From NCBI GenBank assembly GCA_003255065.1, contig QAOA01004753.1, forward strand, positions 393,321 to 457,320: 64,000 nucleotides of DNA. Direction: 5' to 3'. The position numbers were made by a program, and so were the translations under genes. The stretch's first letter is position 1, and every line of letters starts with the position of its first letter. This document shows positions 49,656 to 64,000 of this stretch, piece by piece. Source of the stretch: Cercis canadensis. Taxonomy: Eukaryota > Streptophyta > Magnoliopsida > Fabales > Fabaceae. A model generated the notes under the pieces. It saw only the letters and a list, made by a program, of their open reading frames with translations, had not been told where the DNA came from and did no database searches.

Positions 49656-51019
49656 TCTACTTCATTACTCTTGTCCATCAAGTTTCAAGGGCGGGCCTCA
49701 ATGTTTCTGACATTCAGTTATATGTGTTCTGTTATAGTAGTCTTATTTAGATATTAAATCAATTTTATTTATTTTTTATTGAATGCTGTAGAAGCATTGG
49801 AGGTGTGGTGTTTGTGTTGCAGACAAACTTGTCAAAATATGAACCTCTCTTAATTTATGGGTTCTCATGGGGCCAAGTTTTATGATTATGACATTCTTTT
49901 TTTTTTTTTTTTTTATGTTTNATGACATTCAGATGCATCTGAATTGATCTGTTATAGTTAGTAGTCTTATTGGACTATGAAATCATTTTGTTTATTGAAG
50001 ACAAAGCTGTCAAAATATGAAAACCTAATGAACCTCCCTTATTTAATTTATGAAAATGTGAACATGGTACTCAAATTCAACTCCATAGAACCATAATTCT
50101 TTTAAGGATATAAAGCATAAAAGGCACATGGAGGAAAAAAAATGGATTTAAATGAACAAAAAGGCAGCAGGTCTATGTGCACACGCAAACGACATATTCC
50201 TTTATTCACAAGGCAGGAACTAAATTAAGGTATAAAATGAACGACAATTCGTATAAGCACACCAATAAGTCCAAAACAAAATGTGTTGGGATGTGAAGGT
50301 GGGCATTTATTAACGTTGTCAAAAATTATAATAAAGCACAAGTGTATGCATGTGAGAAACGATAATGATCTACATTACCTCAGTCCACACAAGACAGTGA
50401 CAAACCGACATTCATTTGCTTTGATCCACCGCTCTCTTATTCTTCTTCTCTCCCTCAGCTGAGCCTGAGGATCAACACCTTTTGCAGACAAGAGAAAGCT
50501 AAGGTACATGGGCACGTACAGGTATATATAGTCTTTTATTTTCTCCTTTGCACAAATTGAACTGCTTAATTGTTTCCATATATGCAGTGCACCAATGAAT
50601 CTAATGTATCTGATGGTGATGGAGACATCTCAACTACAATTGATTACATATATAGCCAATGTTTTAGAATGAGATTATCATCTCCAATGCAATCTATATA
50701 TATGTTTCCTTAACCCTAAAAAAGAGAGCTAGCTAGCTAGATGTAAGTTTAACAAGCATACCTAATTCATTGCAATGCCTGATTTATGTGGAACCCACTT
50801 GAACGTACCTTAGGAGTTAGGGGTCACATTTTTGCAACTTTACTCCTACGACCCCTTCAGTAATTGTCGATTCAAAGCTCATAAGTAATGGGAAACAAGA
50901 GAATTGGAAACCTTTCTTGGCTTTAAAGCTAGAGTAGAAACATGATCTGCACTTTCACACTACTCTTCCTGTTATATGGTCCACTTCAAATAAACAAGGC
51001 TTAGACATTCACATATATA
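49656..51019. other. eIF2 beta 3' flank and mannanase upstream region
   Basis: 49922-50055 is a diverged copy of 49705-49870 after a single N (49921). 50440-50503 ends AAGCTAAG|GTACAT and could be a leader exon of the mannanase gene. Nothing else recognised. Confidence 0.45.
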
Positions 51020-51070
51020 ATGTCATTAGAGTATGGACTTCGTGCCTCACTGGTGACCAAACCAAGCTCC

Positions 51071-53222
51071 ATGGATAACCTTAAGAGATCTAGATATGAA
51101 TTGCGCATTGTTTCTTTCATCTCTTTTCTCATTCTTACCACTAATTTAACTTCTGCATTTGGTGGCAGTGAAGATGAAGAAATGGCAAGCATTGAATCTA
51201 TCTTTCGTTATGGGTATGTATTTATTCTTGTGTATATATCAATACTCGTTTGCATGGATGTTTCTATGCATGTTATTCAGCGTTGAATTACATCTTTGTT
51301 TTTTTAATTCATGTCTTTAGGAGTGAGATGGGGAAAATAAAAGAAGATGAGTGGCCGATGGTGCAAAAGAAAGGGAACCAATTTATGGTGAATGACCAAC
51401 CTTTCTATGTTAATGGATTCAACACTTACTGGCTTATGGTATTTGCTGCGGATAACTCAACCAGAGGAAAAGTCAGTGAGGTTTTCAAACAAGCAAACTC
51501 AGTTGGTTTGACAGTTTGTAGGACTTGGGCCTTCAATGATGGCCAGTGGCGTGCCCTTCAGAAATCTCCATCACAATACGACGAAGATGTCTTCAAGGTT
51601 CTCTTTGCCTCTTTGTTTAATTAGTAGACTAATTAGAATCTGAATTCAATTGGTTTTGTTTTCACATAAAGTTTTTCTATCGTATCGAACTCAAATTTTG
51701 CCACATGATAGTTTGTATACAGTTGTATCCATAAAATTAATAGATTTAGTATTTCTCTTATTAGTATTCCATTTTATTATTGGAGTCACAGGCATTAGAT
51801 TTTGTGGTCAGTGAAGCAAGGAAATATAAAATCAGGCTCATATTGTCATTGACTAACAACTGGGAGGCATATGGTGGCAAAGCACAGTATGTGAAATGGG
51901 GCAAAGCTGCTGGCCTTAACTTGACTTCAGATGATGACTTCTTCTCAGATCCAACTCTTAGAAGCTACTATAAGGCTCATGTCAAGGCAAGTTTCTTTAG
52001 TTGTAACAATTAACAACCACCTTAATTAGATTACTTGAATTTTGAGCATTTGGAACTGAAGCAAGTATGCGATGTGCTGCAACAATCAGCAAACAAAAAA
52101 CTACAACCTACTTTTTGATTACTTAGCATTAATTTGATTTCAGTATTATTTTTACCATGTAGACGGTGCTTAACCGAGTTAATACATTCACAAATATCAC
52201 TTACAAGCAAGATCCAACCATTTTTGCTTGGGAACTAATGAATGAACCTCGATGCACCTCCGATCCCTCAGGTGATAAATTACAGGTAACTTATAAAGTG
52301 CAGTGCAGTTTTTATTATCAGAACCAAATCATAAATTTCCAATAAGTTAAGCTGTTTCCAAGATATTACATATTGAACTTAAATATATATGTCGTAGGAT
52401 TGGATAAAAGAAATGGCAGTATATGTGAAGAGCGTTGATACAAAACACTTATTGGAGATTGGGTTGGAAGGATTTTATGGTCCCTCGACGCCTCAGAGAG
52501 TTCAGTTCAATCCGAATACATATGCTCAACAAGTTGGAACTGATTTCATCAGGAACCACCAGGCTCTAGGGGTTGACTTTGCTTCTGTGCACATATATGC
52601 AGATTCTTGGTAACTCTCTTCAACAAACAATTTTTATTCAAATATAATTGAACTTATGCTCACCATTTATGTAAACTTGTACACTTGTATATATTATTAT
52701 ATCATTCTTCTAATTTCCCAACAAGTACATGTTTAGACATGATTATGATAATCTCTGATTAAGAATTGAATAAATGGTTGAACTTGAAGGGTTTCACAAG
52801 CAATTGCTGATAACCATCTCCCATTTATAAAATCTTGGATGGAAGCCCACGTTGAGGATGCTGAAAAGTACCTTGGAATGCCTGTTATTTTTGCTGAGTT
52901 TGGTGTATCTGCAAAAGATCCTGGCTATAATGCAACATACAGAGACAAACTTATAAACACTGTGTACCAGGTCATCTTAAACTCTACAAAGAAAGGAGGG
53001 AGTGGTGCTGGAAGCCTTCTGTGGCAAGTCTTTCCTGATGGAACAGATTACATGGATGATGGCTATGCTATTGTTCTCTCAAAATCTCCTTCAACCTCAA
53101 GCATTATATCTCTTCAGTCCACAAGGCTTACCCTATTCAATTCCTTGTGTTCTATGAGATGCCATTGGGGTTGTAAGAAGAAAAAGGTCTTGGAGGAAAT
53201 CCTCTATCGCGATGAACTCTAA
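51071..53222 (+). CDS. MAN6: Mannan endo-1,4-beta-mannosidase (MAN6-like, GH5)
   Basis: Exons 51071-51213, 51321-51597, 51792-51986, 52163-52285, 52398-52609 and 52790-53222 give 460 residues. An in-frame ATG at 51020 would add 17 residues; 51071 is preferred because it places a short basic stretch before the hydrophobic signal ([10 protein letters not shown]). GH5 features: [25 protein letters not shown], acid/base Glu233 in LMNEPR and nucleophile Glu353 in FAEFG. It is secreted and cuts beta-1,4-mannan backbones in the cell wall. The C-terminal [17 protein letters not shown] and final DEL match MAN6. Intron 3 has a GC donor (CAAG|GCAAGT); no in-phase GT alternative exists. Orthology is supported by the eIF2 beta and STN8 neighbours. 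Confidence 0.93.
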
Positions 53223-54438
53223 ATCTGCATGTGTATGTATGCGAAGTTTGCAGGTGGTGGTCCTTACCTTGTATGTTGTGACATTATTGTTATGTAAACC
53301 TACCATCTTAATCTAGAAGTGTGCTTCAATATTTTTTTCACTCCTTTACATTAAGAATGTATAGATTTCTGCCGTTATCCTTTAGGTTGGCATAATTTGT
53401 ACAAGAACACAGAAGAATATGTGTCCACTGGAATTCAATAGATCATCTTGATGTCTAATGATTCTTAAGGAATAAGGAGAACATCAGATATCAGAAAGGC
53501 AATAAATTGGGGTTTCTCTTAACTTCTTCTATATCATGTTTTAAGTCAAAGAACCACCAAAGTTCTGGCCCTACTAATGAAGTCTCACCAAGATTACAAG
53601 CATTAAACTCTTGAAAATAAATAAATAAATAAGCAAAGAGTATTTTACATAAGCTACCCCTACCTGCTATTGATAAAGAGTTATCTGTTATATAGATTAC
53701 AAGGAAGTTGGAAATCCAGTCCAGTGGCAATTGTGGTTGCCTTCAATAAAATGTAATGGAATCAGAAATCCATTTTATATGTTTCTGGAACTCCAATGGC
53801 TCACTATGAATCTAAAATTGTGTGGAAGATCTCTTTCTCTTGGTTAAAACTTTGGAGAAGACCCAATCAGAGAAAAAATTTAACAAAATCCTATAATTAT
53901 GGTTGTCAATTTATTCGTTAGCTGGTCTTGGACTCTTGTCATGAGACACCTTTGAGATTGAATGTGCTCCTCTTAAAAAAATGAGATATGTACAAATATT
54001 GCTAAAGAAAGCAACAATCAAAACTGATATGGGTTTGTAATATCCAAAATAAGAGAAATAAATAAGCCATCAATAACCCAAAGCTTAGAGAAACCTGTTG
54101 TCTTGGACTGCAAGACTACATATTGCATCAATAAGCAGTTGCTGCTTCATCTTGTCGGGCAAAAGAATATGCATATAAATTTCCACTTGTTCACATTCGT
54201 CTTTCATCCTTGTTTAACTGAATCAAAGAGGAAACCTGAATTTTCATGTTCAAATTTAAATTATTTTTCTTGGTTTCTTGTCAAGGAAACTGGAAGATAA
54301 CTCTTGATAGATATGCTCACAGTCACAGACACACATGACTGCCTGCTAAAACTCGTCCGTGTAAAATCAGAAAGATTTACCAGGAGAGAAAAAAAATGAA
54401 AGAATCAGAGAATTGGACTACTTACTTTGCTTAACAGC
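53223..54438. other. Convergent intergenic region, MAN6 / STN8 3' ends
   Basis: No gene or repeat recognised; short random open frames only. Confidence 0.6.
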
Positions 54439-57048
54439 TCAGTTTCTGCTTATGCTTAATTTTGAAAGAACTGCAGCAGCCTGATCACCACCCAAAAGGA
54501 AATATGGATGCCTCAAAGCAGCAGAAGCTGATAAACGTCCTCGTCTTAGGAAACCTCTCTCAGAGATAAGCTTTGTTGCCAAATCCCACCCTCTACCCGA
54601 GTCCAAATCAAGAATTCGGAAGTCAGCCCTGAGGCGAGTATTCTCCCTCCATTTGTTCAAATCATATCTATAAGATTTTAGTTCCAAATTGAAATTCTTT
54701 AAAGCAGCTTGAGACCTTAAGTTTGGTATTGCCATTTGCAGGAGTACAATCCCAGCAGAATACATATCAAACAGATCAGGACTGTTCAACTGCAACAGCA
54801 TTTACATAACTCCATTTTAGTACTTAATTGCAAAATATATATGCAGTACACATAGTGAAGGGCATAATGGACACACATTTAAAAGTGTATTCTGGAAGAA
54901 AATGAATCCATATTAATGAATTAGTAAGTTAGAAATGGAAACACTATACAAGAAAGAAGAATTTAAGCAAAAATAGGTCTTAATCTAGACCTGATAGTAG
55001 TATTGTACTTTGTTACTCGAACTGATATTCCTAAGAAACATAAGAACTTTAAATTTGACTTCATAAATAGGGTGTACGCAATAGAACCTGCCACAGGATT
55101 GGTGAAAGGAAAGCAGCAATTGGCTCTGGAGGAGGAATTGGTGTTTCTTCTGGGAGTACATATAATTCAGGGGGACAGTAGTCAGGATCCAAAAGGGTAC
55201 GGTTTGGCACATAATTCTTTCCAATCCGAAGGTCTGTTGCTGCACCAAAATCTATGAGTTTAATCTGCCCTCGTTTAGTGACCACTAAGTTTGCTGGCTT
55301 TACATCCCGGTGAACAATTCCAGTGTCATGTATTTTCTTAAGAGATGTAATGATCTGGCGCATTATTTGCTTGATGATCAATGAACTTCTTTGAGAAGAG
55401 TCTACACCTTGCAAGACACGTCCAAACATTGCAGACTCTAAGTTTGAAGGAAAGATGCGATCTTTCATGTAATCTGCAAGAGTGCGATCTCCCTGTGACA
55501 TAGACATCCCCCGCAATTAGTGTGTAGAAATAGAATAGTTCATCACTATTTATATTTGCAGCAGATCTTCATGCTTCAATTTACAGAACTTCATGCAATC
55601 AATGTAAATAAATAAAGGAATAATAAATGCAGCAAAAAAGTTACAGACTAAAATGATAAATCTATATTTATACATTTTCTATTTATTGAAGATCATATTT
55701 AGGACCAACGTAGCAGAATAGTTACAGAACTCCTAACAGATAAGTAGTGCATGGATTGTTAATCTACAGCTGTTGTTTATGCAGTAGAAATATCAGGTAG
55801 AGCACCTCAAATTTCCAAACGAGCCATTTTCCACCTTTTATGAACTGTGAGTTTGTTTCATCAGCTACAAAACTTCCAAGGAACTCGGCACATGTTTCAG
55901 GAGCTGCTCTCGAGAGTCTGTAATTGAACCACTCCTCATATTCACCAAATTCTTCAGCCCCTTGGATTCCAACTTTTACCTGCATATTCCATCAGTCAAC
56001 TGCTGAACACATCTAACAGGCTTTCTCATTAATAATAGAAGAAGGAATTGCAGTAAGTCATATGTAAGCTGAGAAATGATGGCTATCACATCACAAACGC
56101 AATTTGGGAGTTCAAGTCAAAAGATTTGAACTGAACTTGTATTATATCATTCATCCATCAACTCAAAGCCCAAAAGTTGGAAAGTTAGGACCTTTATTTG
56201 GGTATCACCTCCACATTACCTCAACATGACCAAAACTTAGATTCTGTTTACTATGAGTATATAACTGACTGAATCAACCACCTAAATTCCCTCTCGTCCC
56301 ACATAAATAACCTACAATTGCAGCACATTCAGGTACAAATAGTTCAAATTTCATTGAAATCAAGTAAAACCCATAAGATGTCATTGTTTTTTCTGTAGAA
56401 ACTGTTCCAAAAATGACCACATTTGGGATAGAACCATCGGATAAGTAAAGCTTACTATAAGGATACCTTTTTAAGAATGACTTTATCTTTGGACTTGACA
56501 TCCAATCTTTCTGTTGCCTTGCCTCTTCCTCTCTTCTGCGCCCTCTTTTCTACATCCACATTCTTTGGAACCATAACACCAGAATAAACAACGCCAAATG
56601 ACCCTTCTCCTAGCTTATCTCCAATCAGAAAATCACTCCTCTTCAGGTTTCTCCTTCCTGTGAAACTATCCAAACCCAACTGCAGAGGAGCAAGAAGGTA
56701 TGTATCAATGGCACCAATAAGAACACCAGGCCTTGCAGTTAAGTAAATCCATGTCAATCCAGCAAAAGCCAGAAACACCCATTTCTGCATGTCGGATAAG
56801 TCTTCAGTTACTCTCTGAAATTGCACTAACCCAGATCGAAAAATTGGAAATTGATCAAGATAAATAGTGTTCTCCAACAAATCTTTGGAGATGTTATCAA
56901 AAAATGCATTACACTTTGTAGGGTTACTCTTGAAACGGTTTGTTAAGAAACAAATGTTATTTGGAATAGTGGGTCTCAAGGGAGAAAAGCAGATTGTCGT
57001 GCGATTATGTTGAAGAATACTTGCAGTTGAATGGAGCAGAGTGGCCAT
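54439..57048 (-). CDS. STN8: Thylakoid serine/threonine kinase STN8, chloroplastic
   Basis: Exons 57048-56467, 55979-55806, 55492-55088 and 54789-54439 give 503 residues (Arabidopsis STN8 has 495). The N-terminus is rich in Ser/Thr and poor in acids, like a chloroplast transit peptide. A membrane segment at about 90-119 ([14 protein letters not shown]) anchors it in the thylakoid. Kinase motifs: [12 protein letters not shown] from 146, the beta-3 lysine in VILKK (190-194), HRDVKPAN with Asp315, and DFG at 333-335. The set [20 protein letters not shown] and [15 protein letters not shown] is typical of the STN7/STN8 pair; length and lack of STN7's long C-terminus favour STN8. It phosphorylates photosystem II core proteins (D1, D2, CP43) in high light, aiding PSII repair. 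Confidence 0.95.
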
Positions 57049-58238
57049 GACTGTTATTCCAAAGACAAGCTTATGCTCAGCTCAGAAATTCTGTTGTTTC
57101 TCTCAGAAAATACAAGTAACGTCAGCAGAGGTAGCTAATTTTTTTTTGGTGAGCAGAGGTAGCTATTTTGCCACCTGCTCCTCATAACTTTTATCCACGA
57201 CTTCTTTATTTTCCTGGTCCAGAATGAAGGTTTGATCTGAACTCCAAAGAAGAAAGCCATTCGATTTACAAATATTGCGTAGAGAAAATCTTGTGACCGA
57301 GTGAAAGTAAAATCGTCCTCGGCTGTGAATTTCATATTATTCTTTCAAGAACAAAAAAAACAAAAAGACGTAGTAGAAATAAATGTATTCTATGCTTCTC
57401 GTAACATTGACAAATCAGTTGCTCATTTGCTATACATTCACTTATAAATAGGGAAAATTTTCTTATAATTCATATTCATTTATAAAATTCAATCCCTATT
57501 GCAATGTTTCTATTTGTATTAATTATTATTTATGATAACAATCAATGGGTGTATTATCCCACTTTATTTCTTTTACTATCTAATTCTATCTCATTACATT
57601 TTTGGCCATGATAGCTTACTGAAACTTGAATACCATTACCAACTCATAATTGTCATTGGTTTTGTAGATTGAATGCAAGTATAGAGTTTCTTGTCTTGGT
57701 TCAAACAGAAAAGAGAACAGATCTTGGCGACAGAAACTACTAGTACTAACTGCTCTGTTTGCAATGGAGGATTAAATTATTATATTTTTGGATACATAAG
57801 AGCATACTACAACAGCTGCAGTAAAACTAAGCCATTCCTTAAACTCGTGATTGCGGCAACTTAAAGCAACCATACATTGAACATTCCATTCCTTAAACTG
57901 GTGATTGAAGAAAACAACTTTCAGCAAAATCATCCTAGATGAACTCAGCATTGTTTGTCACCAACCGAAGACACTACAGTAAATTAAATGCTGAAGGGGG
58001 AAATCTAACAAGACTGCCCCTATCACAATAGTTTACTTAAAAGCTACATCTGATTGTAATGCTGCAAGGCACACCAATCAAGCAGCAGGAAACTAAATAC
58101 AGCACTTCTTGTTGCTGCCAATTCCTGTGTCATTGTTCTACTGCCTTCACATGTCTAAGTAAAACAATACTGCAAGCTCTAAACAATGAGAAGATCAATA
58201 GAATTACAGAGAAGGCTTGCAACTTAAGCTGATCCGAG
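57049..58238. other. STN8 upstream and S6K downstream region
   Basis: 57049-57350 is the probable STN8 leader and promoter; 57,780-58,238 is probably S6K 3' UTR (mixed composition). Nothing else recognised. Confidence 0.5.
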
Positions 58239-61522
<3,284 letters not shown>

Positions 61523-61576
61523 TTCACCACGTAACAAGCAAGGATCTAAGGATGCTGATGGCCAAACTAATCAACG

Positions 61577-61768
61577 CTATAGATTAATCACCCCGGAATT
61601 CCCCAACGCTGATGGACTCCTGTCAATAGCCTGAATTAGTAGAAAGCTGATGTATGCAAATGGAGTTCCCAAATACTTTGGCAGTAAGCAGAGCAAAATC
61701 CAGAAGAGGTTGTTCTTGTTTCCCGAAACACAGGAAACGAAGGATGCCCCAATAGTTTTTGAATTCAT
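61577..61768 (-). promoter_or_regulatory. Candidate upstream ORF (63 codons) in the S6K leader
   Basis: The leader exon appears to run from about 61787 (acceptor TTGAATTGCAG) to the S6K ATG. Within it an ATG at 61768 opens a 63-codon frame (MNSKTIGASFVSC at the start, hydrophobic LFWILLCLLP in the middle, ending SGVINL) that stops at 61577, 55 bases before the main ATG. If translated it would lower or condition S6K initiation. Conservation is unknown. Confidence 0.45.
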
Positions 61769-61786
61769 GAAGATCCAATTGACAAT

Positions 61787-62698
61787 CTGCAATTCAAGAC
61801 AGACAAAAGTAACAAGATGAGAGAGATAACAGACACACAATCATAATAACTTTGGTCAGCTTTTCATTTCCTTTTTTTCTTTTGGACCATTCTGTTGGTA
61901 AAATTTGAGGTAAATTAATATCATCATTTGAGCTGATAGAGGGAAATAATAAGTGTTGATGGGAAAAGACATATAATCACCAAGCATATCCAAGTCCAAT
62001 ATTAGGATTGTAAATAGAAACAACACAAATAAAAACTAAAATAGCCAGGATTCGAGTTCTCAAAGACATGTTTGATCCATTTCTTGTTTTATTAGTACGC
62101 AGAATTTATCAGAGATAAAGGATTGAAACCATGATTTGATAATAAATCAATATACAATTGTTATCCAGATTATATATATAATAGCAATCACGATTCCCCG
62201 GAAGAAAACAATCATAGTGGAAATCGAGATCTACATGAAAGCCCAAATTTTGAATCACGGATCCAAAATCCCAAAGCTCTATCTGGTTCCAACGCAGAAA
62301 GGACAAAACATACAAATTATCAGCAATAACTATTTTCAGCTAGAAAACGAAAATCATCAATTCAGTTCTCATATATAAACAAAACAGAAAACATAAGCAA
62401 TTAAAAATTAACATATGCATGTATAGTTCGGACTTTGAATTCCAATCAAGTTAAAGATTATAAATTTCTCGTGCGATTCAACGATTGCCCCTCTAGTTTA
62501 AAATTTTCTAACAAAACAGAATCTAGAAGCAATTAAAAAGCTAACATATGCATGTCAAAATTGAATCTTTGAACTCCAAACCACATAAAGATTAAAAATT
62601 TTCCGTGGGATTCAAAGATTACCTTCTAGCTTTAAATATTTTTCCCGAAAAACAAATGAATTATACTGGAAAACGAACTGGGAAGCGAAAATGGTGTA
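61787..62698 (-). other. S6K 5' UTR intron
   Basis: Donor TTTCAG|GTACACC at about 62698 and acceptor TTGAATTGCAG at about 61787 on the minus strand. The first leader exon would be about 62699-62760. Confidence 0.55.
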
Positions 62699-62760
62699 CC
62701 TGAAAGGTTGCGGAGGAGGGCGAAAGGAAAGGACTAGGAGGGGTGTGTTTTCACAAAATC

Positions 62761-64000
62761 TTAGCGAACCACTCGCGTCGCCACTTAAAGCATGTTGAAA
62801 CTGATGGGCATTATTATTTCCATGCCTGATAAACGTGGCGTGATATTAGTGGCTGATCGACCAAGTTTGGAAGCTAGTTCTAAGAATATGCTATTCGGAT
62901 TTTGGTTTCGCTTGGGAGCGAATTTGGTTCTGTTGAATAATAACTAAACAAATGGTGTGGATTTTTTATATTGGGGAAATTAATTAATAGGAGTGTTGGT
63001 TGGTCAATCATGATCTCTTATCTATAGTTATTTGCAGTTAAAAAAATTAGTTTTATTTTATTTGTGTACAAAAAAAAAAAATAGTTNTATTTGTGTACAA
63101 AAAAAAAGTAGTTTTATTTATTTAATGACAGAAGGTTTCACAACTTGTAAAAAACAACTAAACATTGATATAAGCAATTAATTTTTAAGTAAGTGATTGT
63201 CACATAAGATAAAATAATTAAAATATCATTATGTGTTATGTGATTATTCTATTTATATATATATTTATTTTATTTATTTTTTAATATAATAATTATATAT
63301 GTGAATAGAATACCACATAACACCAAAGAAATAATTATATATGTAAACAAATAACTTCATAATATTAATGGGTATTTTAGTTGCTTTTATTCAACGTGAA
63401 AAGCACTTACTTTCTGATACTATTTAGGAAATATTCACAGATTTTAGAACCAAGGAATAATAATGTCAAATAAAAATGAAATTGTAACAAAAATTGAAGA
63501 ATAAATATATGACTTATATGAAATGCCTTACCAATAAATTCTCATAGTCTTAAACCCAAGCTATTAAAGTTGAATCAAGCGTGATTGATACCTGCAATGG
63601 TTTTTTTTAGTTTAATAATAAGGACATATTCGAGCTAATTTTTGCACACTAAAATATGATTTTAGAATTTTAGAACTTTCTAACATAACCCATTGTAATA
63701 ATAGGTATTGTTTTGAATTTTTATGAGAAGAAAACAATAGAGTGAAACAATGTTTTTTTTTTTTTATATTTAAAAGTTTAGCATAAAGAGAGACTACCTC
63801 ATTCTATAATAAAACAATTTTATTAACCTATTGCATAATTGACCAAAAAAATTGCAAATGACTACATATCAATAACTAAAGTACAATGGAGTGTAACTTT
63901 ATAACCAATATTCTATTTTTCTTTTTATTTAAATTCTTTCATAATAATTATCTCTTTTAAAATATTCACAAAGACATGGGAATTGTAAACAAAATAGAAA
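62761..64000. other. Region upstream of S6K, AT-rich
   Basis: Presumed S6K promoter near 62,760-62,900, then AT-rich sequence without coding signal. A small duplication (63059-63086 and 63088-63115) surrounds a single N at 63087. Confidence 0.5.

Overview
This window is nuclear DNA from a eudicot plant, most likely a rosid. It is AT-rich, has spliced genes with GT-AG (and two inferred GC-AG) introns, plant-only families (FERONIA, STN8, thioredoxin h9) and dense plant transposons. I cannot name the species. One real gap (593-897) and nine lone N bases are present; seven or eight of the lone Ns sit between two copies of the same sequence, so several 'duplications' are probably unmerged contig overlaps.

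Layout. 1-9.9 kb is a graveyard: the tail of a Ty3/gypsy polyprotein, a hAT-type element with target-site duplications (TSDs), a broken exostosin glycosyltransferase, an eIF3i first exon, a frameshifted ASHR2-like SET-domain gene, a decayed unknown gene with five ~147-bp internal repeats, and a small MITE. 9,970-14,947 is a CACTA transposon with a 3-bp GCA TSD; it carries a dead transposase and exons that look captured from two host genes (an LRR protein and a PAP/inositol-phosphatase-like protein). 15,021-25,255 is a Tat-lineage Ty3/gypsy retrotransposon on the minus strand, with an antisense ORF and two tandem-repeat blocks. From about 25.9 kb the window is gene-rich: an E2 ubiquitin-conjugating enzyme (+), thioredoxin h9 (+), FERONIA (-), eIF2 beta (+), endo-beta-mannanase 6-like (+), STN8 thylakoid kinase (-) and S6 kinase (-). 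All seven have complete reading frames with consistent exon phases. Between them lie a long-armed inverted-repeat element (32,371-33,148) and a second copy of the MITE with a perfect 9-bp TSD.

How the genes relate. They are independent housekeeping and signalling genes, not an operon or cluster. Two gene groups match Arabidopsis neighbourhoods from memory: UBC / TRX h9 / S6K (At3g08690-At3g08730) and STN8 / MAN6 / eIF2 beta-like (At5g01920-At5g01940). The window may keep an ancestral block since split in Arabidopsis. FERONIA and S6K both belong to growth signalling (cell-wall/RALF perception and TOR output), but nothing in the sequence shows a link between them.

The most notable item is the CACTA element, whose minus strand interleaves exons of two unrelated host genes. 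No clearly new molecular system was found; the least explained sequence is the repeat-bearing relic at 7,080-8,409.
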